NCBI RefSeq assembly: GCF_003851725.1
Contig: NZ_BHYL01000070.1
Coordinates: 1 to 43,728, forward strand
DNA length: 43,728 nt
Direction of reading: 5' to 3'
From: Cellulomonas algicola
Lineage (GTDB): Bacteria > Actinomycetota > Actinomycetes > Actinomycetales > Cellulomonadaceae
Shown: piece after piece, positions 36,805-42,638 of the stretch
Position numbering within the stretch: position 1 is the first letter of the stretch
Layout: each line of letters opens with the position of its first letter
Translations under genes and position numbers: made by a program
Notes under the pieces: generated by a model
The model's database searches: none
What the model was told of the DNA's origin: nothing
The model's input: only the letters and a program-made list of their open reading frames with translations

Positions 36805-37680
36805 GTGGCGGGCACGCAGCCGCAGGCGGACGGGACCGCGCCCGACGGCGGCCCGCCCGACGGGTCGACGTGGGAGCCGCCGCGGGAGCACCGCGCGCGC
36901 GGCTGGTGGTGGCTCCTCGTCGTCGCGGTCGTCGTCGTGGTGGTGCTGCTCGTCGTCCGTCCGTGGGCGACCGCCGCGCCCGTGCCGACCCCCTCGGCCG
37001 ACAGCACCACGACGAGCTCGTCCCCCACGCCGACGCCCACCGTGAGCGTCGTGCCCCCCGCGGACGAGGCCGTGTTCGACGCGACGACCCTCGGCTCCCT
37101 GTTCGTCACGGACACGGACCTCGAGACCGACGTGCCGGCCGCGCGCGACGGCATCGACCGGACCGACACGGGGGAGATGGTCTGGGGGCTGCCCGAGGGC
37201 TCGAGCGTCGACCCCGCGTCGTGCACGACCGCCGTGACCGTGGTCGCCGCGCCACCTCCCGCCTACGGCGGACGCATCTGGGCGAACGACGCGATGACGT
37301 TCGTCCAGCAGGTGACGGTGCTGCCCGACCCGGCGTCGGCCCGCCAGGCGTTCGCGCAGCTCGTCACGACCGTCGACGCGTGCCCCACCTACTCCCAGGT
37401 CAACCCCGGCGTCGACGGTGCGACCTGGACCGCCGACGCGGCGATCGAGGGGCAGGGGGTGTACCCGTCGATCGTGCAGCCGGTGGTGCACGCCGCCGAG
37501 GGCGACGAGGTGCCGGCGTACCGCGGCCACCTCCTGGTCGGGAACGCGATCGTGACGTGGACGGCCTCGGCGCTCGCGGACGCGGACGCGCAGGCCGCGC
37601 TCGACACGCTGGGCGACCCGGAGTCGCTCGACACGATGGTCCAGCACCGCGCGCAGGAGGCGGTGCTCGCCCTGGGCTGA
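36805..37680 (+). CDS. Single-TM protein with PknH-like extracellular sensor domain (291 aa)
   Basis: A short cytosolic Pro/Gly-rich tail precedes one membrane segment (WWWLLVVAVVVVVVLLVV, about 34-52) and a Ser/Thr/Pro tether (about 58-85). The outer domain (about 90-290) includes WANDAMTFVQQVTVLPDPASARQAFAQLV and DACPTYSQVNPG, which resembles the extracellular domain of mycobacterial PknH. Two Cys (SCTTAV, DACPT) may be disulfide-linked. No kinase domain is present. The ligand is unknown. The GTG start follows GGAGGAG. Confidence 0.78.
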   Translation: MAGTQPQADGTAPDGGPPDGSTWEPPREHRARGWWWLLVVAVVVVVVLLVVRPWATAAPVPTPSADSTTTSSSPTPTPTVSVVPPADEAVFDATTLGSLFVTDTDLETDVPAARDGIDRTDTGEMVWGLPEGSSVDPASCTTAVTVVAAPPPAYGGRIWANDAMTFVQQVTVLPDPASARQAFAQLVTTVDACPTYSQVNPGVDGATWTADAAIEGQGVYPSIVQPVVHAAEGDEVPAYRGHLLVGNAIVTWTASALADADAQAALDTLGDPESLDTMVQHRAQEAVLALG

Positions 37681-37693
37681 CGCGCAGTCCGCC

Positions 37694-37705
37694 TAGGGTG
37701 GGGGC
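37694..37705 (+). promoter_or_regulatory. Putative leaderless promoter of the lipoate ligase gene
   Basis: TAGGGT (37694-37699) is followed by 6 nt and then the GTG start, with no Shine-Dalgarno sequence. The spacing is identical to leuB. Confidence 0.5.
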
Positions 37706-38782
37706 GTGCACGGCGAGTACAAGGTTCCGGGCGGCAAGCTCGTGGTGGTCGACGTCGACGTGGTCGACGGCGACCTGAGCGGCACGAGCGTGAGCGGCGA
37801 CTTCTTCCTCGAGCCCGACGAGGCGCTCGACGTCGTGCGGTCCGCGCTCGACGGCCAGCCCGCGGACGCCCCGACGTCGCGGTTGGCGGCCGTGGTGGAC
37901 GACGCGCTCGCGACGGCGCACGCGGAGGGCCGCCTCTCGCAGCCGCCGGTCATGGTCGGCTTCGACGCGCGCGCCGTGGCGGTCGCGGTGCGCCGCGCGC
38001 TCGGGCTGTCGACGGCCTGGGCGGACCACACGTTCGAGGTCCTGCACCCCGGCCCGCTGCCGCCCGCGGTCCACACGGCGCTCGACCAGGTGCTCACCGA
38101 GGAGCTCGCGGCGGGCCGGCGCGGGCCGACGCTGCGGTTCTGGGAGTGGGTCGAGCCGGCGGTGATCATCGGGTCGTTCCAGTCGCTGCGCAACGAGGTC
38201 GACCTCGAGGCGGTCGAGCGGTACGGGATCACGGTGGTGCGTCGCGTCTCCGGTGGCGGCGCGATGTTCATGGAGGCCGGGAACTGCATCACGTTCTCGC
38301 TGGTCGTGCCCGCGTCGCTCGTGGACGGCATGAGCTTCGAGGACTCGTACGCGTTCCTCAACCAGTGGGTGCTGGGTGCGCTCGCCGACGTGGGCGTGCG
38401 CGCGGAGCTCAGCGGGCTCAACGACATCTCGTCCCCCGCGGGGAAGATCGCGGGCTCGGCCCAGAAGCGGGTCGTCGGCGGCGCGGTGCTGCACCACGTG
38501 ACGATGTCGTACGACATCGACGCCACGAAGATGCTCGAGGTCCTGCGGATCGGGCGCGAGAAGCTGTCCGACAAGGGCACGCGGAGCGCGAACAAGCGCG
38601 TCGACCCGGTGCGCTCGCAGACGCACCTGCCGCGCGAGGCGGTGATCGCGGCGTTCCGGGCGCACTTCGAGGCGCACTACGCCACACGCGAGGGGGAGCT
38701 GCGCCCCGACGAGCTCGCGCGGGCGCGGGAGCTCGCGCGCACCAAGTTCGCCGACCCCGCGTGGACGGCGCGCGTGCCCTGA
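37706..38782 (+). CDS. Lipoate-protein ligase A-family protein with N-terminal accessory domain (358 aa)
   Basis: LplA-type enzymes attach lipoate or octanoate to the E2 and H proteins of oxoacid dehydrogenases. The catalytic domain (about 125-350) has RFWEWVEPAVIIGSFQS, VVRRVSGGGAMFMEAGNCITFSLV and DISSPAGKIAGSAQKR, the last holding the acyl-adenylate Lys. The first 100 residues (EYKVPGGKLVVVDVDVVDG through DGQPADAPTSRL) look like the small LplA accessory domain, which in E. coli LplA is C-terminal, so the order here is reversed. The likely leaderless GTG start is at 37706. Octanoyl transferase activity is an alternative. Confidence 0.85.
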   Translation: MHGEYKVPGGKLVVVDVDVVDGDLSGTSVSGDFFLEPDEALDVVRSALDGQPADAPTSRLAAVVDDALATAHAEGRLSQPPVMVGFDARAVAVAVRRALGLSTAWADHTFEVLHPGPLPPAVHTALDQVLTEELAAGRRGPTLRFWEWVEPAVIIGSFQSLRNEVDLEAVERYGITVVRRVSGGGAMFMEAGNCITFSLVVPASLVDGMSFEDSYAFLNQWVLGALADVGVRAELSGLNDISSPAGKIAGSAQKRVVGGAVLHHVTMSYDIDATKMLEVLRIGREKLSDKGTRSANKRVDPVRSQTHLPREAVIAAFRAHFEAHYATREGELRPDELARARELARTKFADPAWTARVP

Positions 38783-38860
38783 CCCGGGGGTCCGGAGTCG
38801 CCGGTCGTCCCGTCGCGCGCGCACGCGGTCCGGCGGCGGGCCCGCGACGGCCGCGAGGCG

Positions 38861-39181
38861 TCAGGTGGTCCCGTGCGCCAGGACGACCACCAGCGCGGCG
38901 ACGCCGAGCAGCCCGACGCCGACGGCGCACACGCCCACGAGCTGACCGCCGGGCCGCTCACCGCGGCTGGTCGCGAGCAGCCAGCCCCGGCGACGGCCGG
39001 CGGCCAGGAGCACCAGACCGGCGCCCACCAGGCCCGCGAGCCCGAGCACCCAGGCGACGGGTCCGACGACGTCCTGCAGCAGCCGCCCACCGGCGACGCC
39101 GCCCGCAGCGAGCCCGAGCGCGGTGCGGCGCCACGCGAGCCGCGTCCGCTCGGCAGCCAGGCCCACGTCCTCGACGGTCAC
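38861..39181 (-). CDS. DUF202 membrane protein, second of pair (106 aa)
   Basis: The protein has three hydrophobic segments after AAERTRLAWRRTALGLAAGG, the DUF202 signature. Its GTG start overlaps the stop of the other DUF202 gene (GTGA), so they are coupled. DUF202 proteins have no firmly established function. The unusually short N-terminus begins directly at the signature. Confidence 0.82.
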   Translation of the reverse strand: MTVEDVGLAAERTRLAWRRTALGLAAGGVAGGRLLQDVVGPVAWVLGLAGLVGAGLVLLAAGRRRGWLLATSRGERPGGQLVGVCAVGVGLLGVAALVVVLAHGTT

Positions 39182-39543
39182 GACAGCAGCAGCCCGAGCA
39201 GGACGAGGACGCCCGCGACGAGCACCCCGACGACGAGCGCGAGGAACCCGACAGGGGGCGGCAGGGGGTCGCCGCGGCGCATCGCCCGCTCGGCACGCGC
39301 CCACCCCAGCCACGCGAGCAGAGGAGCGGCCGCACCGAGCACGACGAGCAGGGTCGCGGCGGCGAGCCGGAGGCGCGGCTCGACGGGCAGGTCGAGCGCC
39401 TCGAGGGCGACCCCGCCGGCGAGGAGGGCGAGCGAGGTGCGGACCCAGGCGAGGAAGGTGCGCTCGTTGGCGAGCGAGAACCGGGCGTCGGGCTCGTCGC
39501 CGGTGCCGTAGACCCAGCGAGGGCGGCGGGTGTCGGGGGACAT
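39178..39543 (-). CDS. YidH/DUF202-family membrane protein, first of pair (121 aa)
   Basis: An N-terminal polar segment ends in DEPDARFSLANERTFLAWVRTSLALLAGGVALEAL, the YidH-type DUF202 signature, followed by two more membrane segments. It is followed by a second, divergent DUF202 protein; the pair may form a heteromer (inference). E. coli encodes an analogous YidH/YidG pair. Confidence 0.87.
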   Translation of the reverse strand: MSPDTRRPRWVYGTGDEPDARFSLANERTFLAWVRTSLALLAGGVALEALDLPVEPRLRLAAATLLVVLGAAAPLLAWLGWARAERAMRRGDPLPPPVGFLALVVGVLVAGVLVLLGLLLS

Positions 39544-39781
39544 GGCCCCATCCTCGCGTCAGCCGCGGCGGTCGAGCGTCACGCACGACACGACCGACCG
39601 GACCGGCTGCGCGAGGCTCGGACGGCACTGGCACGGCCGACGCGCGACCACGGGGAGCGCGACGCGCCTGCCGGTGCCCCGCGTCGTCACCTGGACGTGC
39701 GACCTGCGTCACGCCGCCGCGACGTATCTGACGCACGCGTGGCGCCTCCTGAACGGCGACCGGGTGAGGGAGGGGACGATC
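39544..39781. other. Intergenic region without a recognised gene
   Basis: This 238-bp stretch between the DUF202 pair and a small ORF holds inverted TGCGTCA/TGACGCA arms (about 39706-39737) separated by 17 bp and a TATCTG hexamer at 39725-39730. I see no RNA gene here. The arms might be a regulator site for the small ORF. Confidence 0.4.
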
Positions 39782-39967
39782 GTGACGCTGCTCGAGCGCG
39801 ACCTGCGCCGGATGCACGTGCTGCACCAGCGCGAGCTGCACACGCGCCTGCACCGCAGCGCCCGCGCGGAGCTGCGCACGGCCCAGGAGGTGCTGCTGCG
39901 CGGCGGACATCCCGCACGCACCGACCGAACCGCGAGCCGGCGCGCCGAGGCGGGCGCAGCCCGCTGA
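39782..39967 (+). CDS. Small basic protein of unknown function (61 aa)
   Basis: The ORF starts at GTG 39782 with GGGAGGGG 8 nt upstream, a strong ribosome binding site, and almost every third codon position is G or C for the first 45 codons. The product begins MTLLERDLRRMHVLHQRELH and continues as a charged helix rich in Arg, His and Leu before an Arg/Ala tail. It has no membrane segment. I do not recognise a family. The ribosome binding site and codon pattern argue for a real gene. Confidence 0.5.
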   Translation: MTLLERDLRRMHVLHQRELHTRLHRSARAELRTAQEVLLRGGHPARTDRTASRRAEAGAAR

Positions 39968-40003
39968 CGTGCGCCGCCCGCTGGCAGGCGCAGCCCGCTG
40001 ACG
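39953..40003. repeat. 17-bp direct repeat GGCGCAGCCCGCTGACG
   Basis: Two identical copies lie at 39953-39969 and 39987-40003, so the end of the small ORF including its stop codon is duplicated 34 bp downstream. This could reflect a local slippage duplication. Confidence 0.8.
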
Positions 40004-40066
40004 GCGGTACGTGGGCCACGAGGCCCGACGTCGCGCACGACGCTGCCGCACTGGTGAGCCGGTGGG

Positions 40067-40834
40067 TCAGAGCGGCGGACGGGCGCCGAACACCGCCGAG
40101 CCCACGCGGACGAGCGTCGCGCCGTGCCGGACGGCGATCTCCAGGTCCCCGCTCATGCCCATCGACAGCCCGCGCGCCTGCGCGGTCCCCGGGGCGCCGG
40201 ACGCGACGACGTCGTCGCGCAGGGCGGCCAGAGCCGCGTACCCCGCGCCCACCGCCACAGGGTCGGGCGACCGGAGCCCCACGGTCATGAACCCCGCGAG
40301 GCGCAGGCCGGGGAGGGCCGCGACCGCGATCGCGAGGTCGGTCGCCGCTTCGTGCGGCACGCCGTGCTTGGTCGGCTCGCCCGAGACGTTGACCTGCACC
40401 AGGACGGCGAGCGGGACGGCCCGGTCGGTGCAGCGCTCCGACAGGCGCCGCGCGAGCGCGATCGACTCGACCGACTCGACGCACGACACCCAGCGCAGGG
40501 CGGCGTTCACCTTGTTCGACTGGAGCGGGCCGATGAGGTGCGTCACGGGCGCCAGGTCGGCCAGGTCCGGCCCCTTCGCGACGAGCTCCTGCACGCGGTT
40601 CTCGCCGATCAGGACGGGGGCGAGCGACGGGTCCGCCTCGACCGCCGACGCGTCGGCGGCCAGCGCGGCACGCACGCGCGCGGCGTCGACCGTCTTCGTG
40701 GCGAGCAGCACCCGCACGGACCGCGGGTCACGTCCGGCCGCGGCGCAGGCCGCCGCGACGCGCGCGCGCACGGCGGCGAGGCGGTCGGCCAGCAAGGTGC
40801 GCTCGTCGTCGGCGCCGGACGCGGTCTCGGTCAC
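40067..40834 (-). CDS. YggS-family PLP-binding protein (255 aa)
   Basis: This is a single-domain fold-type III PLP protein of the PLPBP/YggS group, which manages free PLP. The cofactor Lys lies in VRVLLATKTVDAARV (about residue 38), followed by GENRVQELVAKG, HLIGPLQSNKV, VSCVESVES, VLVQVNVSGEPTKHG and LSMGMSGDLEIAVRHGATLVRVGSAVFG. The GTG start lies 8 nt after TACCGT on the minus strand. Actinobacteria usually have a yggS copy beside ftsZ/sepF; this one stands next to ybaK, so it may be a second copy. Confidence 0.9.
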   Translation of the reverse strand: MTETASGADDERTLLADRLAAVRARVAAACAAAGRDPRSVRVLLATKTVDAARVRAALAADASAVEADPSLAPVLIGENRVQELVAKGPDLADLAPVTHLIGPLQSNKVNAALRWVSCVESVESIALARRLSERCTDRAVPLAVLVQVNVSGEPTKHGVPHEAATDLAIAVAALPGLRLAGFMTVGLRSPDPVAVGAGYAALAALRDDVVASGAPGTAQARGLSMGMSGDLEIAVRHGATLVRVGSAVFGARPPL

Positions 40835-40863
40835 GGCGTCAGACGGTACCGCGCGGCCCGCGG

Positions 40864-41367
40864 TCAGCCGCGCGCGATGTCGGCGACGGTCGCGGACGTG
40901 AGCCGGACGAGGTCGTCGGGCGCGAGCTCGACGTCGAGGCCGCGGCGACCGCCCGAGACGAACACGGTGTCGAACAGCCACACCGTCTCGTCGACGACGG
41001 TCGGGTGCGCGGCCTTCTGGCCGAGCGGCGAGATGCCGCCGACGACGTAGCCGGTCGCGCGCTCGGCGTCCGGCTTCGCCGCCATCGCCGCCTTCTTGCC
41101 GCCGGCCGCGTGCGCGAGCGCCTTGAGGTCGAGCTTCCCGGTGACCGGCACGACCGCGACCGTGAGGCGGCCGTCGACGCTCGTCATGAGCGTCTTGAAG
41201 ACCTGCTCCGCGGGGACCCCGAGGACCTGCGCGGCCTCGAGCCCGTACCCGACGTCGCTCGCGGGGTCGTGATCGTAGGGATGCGCGGTGTGCGGCACCC
41301 CGGCCGCGGCGAGCGCGACGAGCGCGGGGGTGCCGGTCGGGGCGTGCTTCGCGTCCTTCTTGGCCAC
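40864..41367 (-). CDS. ybaK: Cys-tRNA(Pro) deacylase (167 aa)
   Basis: YbaK hydrolyses Cys mischarged on tRNA-Pro in the cytoplasm. Signatures are VFKTLMTSVDGRLTVAVVPVTGKLDLKALA with the key Lys in VFKTL, and GYVVGGISPLGQK. The 167-aa length is typical. GTG 41367 is preferred to an upstream ATG because TAGGCT lies 7 nt before it on the minus strand (leaderless pattern). It is 29 bp from the YggS-like gene downstream. Confidence 0.92.
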   Translation of the reverse strand: MAKKDAKHAPTGTPALVALAAAGVPHTAHPYDHDPASDVGYGLEAAQVLGVPAEQVFKTLMTSVDGRLTVAVVPVTGKLDLKALAHAAGGKKAAMAAKPDAERATGYVVGGISPLGQKAAHPTVVDETVWLFDTVFVSGGRRGLDVELAPDDLVRLTSATVADIARG

Positions 41368-41380
41368 GGGCGCCAGCCTA
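41368..41380 (-). promoter_or_regulatory. Putative leaderless promoter of ybaK
   Basis: On the minus strand TAGGCT (41380-41375) is followed by 7 nt and the GTG start. No Shine-Dalgarno sequence is visible. Confidence 0.45.
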
Positions 41381-41452
41381 GGACGCGCACGCACGCACCG
41401 GGCGGGCCGTCCGGGCCGTCACGCGGGTCCCGCGAGGTGCGAGGCTGGGGGC

Positions 41453-41851
41453 GTGAACACCCTGCTCAACGTCATCTGGCTCGTCTTCGCGGGATTCTGG
41501 CTCGCGCTCGGCTACGTCGCCGCGGGCGTGCTGTGCTGCCTGCTCATCGTCACGATCCCGTTCGGGATCGCGTCGTTCCGCATCGCCGGGTACGCGCTGT
41601 GGCCGTTCGGGCGCACGGTCGTCGACAAGCGGACCGCGGGCGCGTGGTCGACGATCGGCAACGTCATCTGGGTCGTCGTCGCGGGGATCTGGCTCGCGAT
41701 CGGCCACGTCGTCACGGCGATCCCGCTGTTCGTGTCGATCATCGGCATCCCGATGGGCATCGCGAACCTCAAGATGATCCCGGTGTCGCTGCTGCCGCTC
41801 GGCAAGGAGATCGTCCCCACGGACCGCCCGTTCGCGGCCTACGGCGCCTGA
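41453..41851 (+). CDS. yccF: YccF-domain membrane protein (132 aa)
   Basis: Two homologous YccF repeats follow each other: NVIWLVFAGFWLALGYVAAG with IPFGIASFRIAGYALWPFGRTVV, then NVIWVVVAGIWLAIGHVVTA with IPMGIANLKMIPVSLLPLGKEIV. About four membrane segments result. The family function is unknown. The GTG start is 6 nt after GAGGCT, a weak -10-like hexamer at the leaderless spacing. Confidence 0.9.
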   Translation: MNTLLNVIWLVFAGFWLALGYVAAGVLCCLLIVTIPFGIASFRIAGYALWPFGRTVVDKRTAGAWSTIGNVIWVVVAGIWLAIGHVVTAIPLFVSIIGIPMGIANLKMIPVSLLPLGKEIVPTDRPFAAYGA

Positions 41852-41885
41852 CGCCGGCGTCGCCGCGCGCCACCCGCCGGCGTCA
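41849..41885. terminator. 11-bp hairpin joining two convergent stop codons
   Basis: TGACGCCGGCG (41849-41859) pairs perfectly with CGCCGGCGTCA (41875-41885). The two outer triplets are the stop codons of yccF and of the convergent VIT gene. It should act as a bidirectional terminator, although no U-tract exists. Confidence 0.6.
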
Positions 41886-42497
41886 GAGCGCGAGCCCGAC
41901 GACGCTGCCGACGCCGTAGGTGACGGCCATCGCGAGACCGCCCCCGATCACGTTGCGCAGCACGGCCCGGCGGACGGGTGCGCTGCCGGCCCGGGCGCTC
42001 AGCGCGCCGGTCACGACGAGCGCGACGATCACGGCCGCAGCGACGACCGGCACGCGCGCACCGGCGGTCGGGACGAGCAGCACCGCGAGGACGGGGACGA
42101 GCCCGCCGACGAGGAACGCGACGAGCGACGCCCCGGCGGCGTGCCACGGGTCGGTGAGCTCGGTGTCGTCGTCGAGGGCGCCCGTCGCGATGCCCGCGCG
42201 CTCGGCGTCGCGCTGCGACGAGACGGAGACGTACTCGCCCGCGGCCATGGAGAGCGCCCCGGCGACCAGGCCTGCGATGCCCGCGGTGACGACCGCGGAC
42301 CGGGCGGGTGCGGCGCCGGCGACGCCGACGACCATCGCCGCGACGGACACGATGCCGTCGTTCGCGCCGAGGACGGCGGCGCGGAGCCGGTTGAGGCGGC
42401 CGGCGCTCAGGGGCTCGGGGGTCGGTGCGGACGGCTCGACAGGGCTCCCGGCGGGGGAGCGACGCGGTCCGACGAGGTGGGTCGACAGGACGCTCAT
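41883..42497 (-). CDS. VIT1/CCC1-family metal transporter lacking most of the metal-binding domain (204 aa)
   Basis: Family members move Fe2+ or Mn2+ out of the cytosol. TM1 AVLGANDGIVSVAAMVVGVAGA and TM2 AGLVAGALSMAAGEYVSVSSQRD carry the family motifs, and three further membrane segments follow. The cytosolic stretch between SSQRD (93-97) and TDPWHAAGASLV (115-126) is only about 18 residues, whereas family members normally have a helical metal-binding domain of some 60 or more residues there. Residues 1-33 are a Pro-rich tail. The ATG is exactly 6 nt after TACGGT (leaderless). DtxR-like boxes lie just upstream. Confidence 0.87.
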   Translation of the reverse strand: MSVLSTHLVGPRRSPAGSPVEPSAPTPEPLSAGRLNRLRAAVLGANDGIVSVAAMVVGVAGAAPARSAVVTAGIAGLVAGALSMAAGEYVSVSSQRDAERAGIATGALDDDTELTDPWHAAGASLVAFLVGGLVPVLAVLLVPTAGARVPVVAAAVIVALVVTGALSARAGSAPVRRAVLRNVIGGGLAMAVTYGVGSVVGLAL

Positions 42498-42503
42498 GCG
42501 TCC

Positions 42504-42532
42504 ACCGTAGGCACGTCGCCGGGCCTTGTCAT
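42504..42532 (-). promoter_or_regulatory. Promoter of the VIT-family gene
   Basis: On the minus strand ATGACA (42532-42527, 5/6 to TTGACA) and TACGGT (42509-42504) are separated by 17 bp, and the ATG follows 6 nt later. This is one of the best matching promoters in the window. Confidence 0.65.
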
Positions 42533-42538
42533 CGCAGG

Positions 42539-42599
42539 AAAGGCTGGCCTGACCTGCGGAAACACAGTCGAGCCTTACCTCACTGAGCCTCGCCTCACC
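42539..42599 (-). promoter_or_regulatory. Putative DtxR/IdeR iron-box cluster
   Basis: AGGCTGGCCTGACCT (core 42541-42555) matches the iron-box consensus TTAGGTTAGSCTAACCTAA at about 12 of 19 positions by hand count. Two further partial matches lie at 42564-42582 and 42579-42597, within a tandem repeat of GAGCCTNNCCTCACY (42570-42599). All lie upstream of the -35 box, where IdeR-type regulators can activate. Confidence 0.5.
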
Positions 42600-42638
42600 G
42601 CCGCCGACGGCCAGCGGGAGGCCCGTGCGCGGGGTCCG

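Noticed and set aside
36805-37680. PknH-type serine/threonine kinase.
   Set aside because: Only the outer sensor-like domain and a single membrane segment are present; no kinase motifs occur in the protein or in adjacent genes.
39690-39781. In-frame DLRHAAATYL upstream of the small ORF, resembling the DLRH motif of tyrosine recombinases.
   Set aside because: Nothing else of an integrase is present: no conserved Arg, HxxR or Tyr region in any frame nearby. The short match sits between an untranslated stretch and a strong ribosome binding site and is most likely chance.
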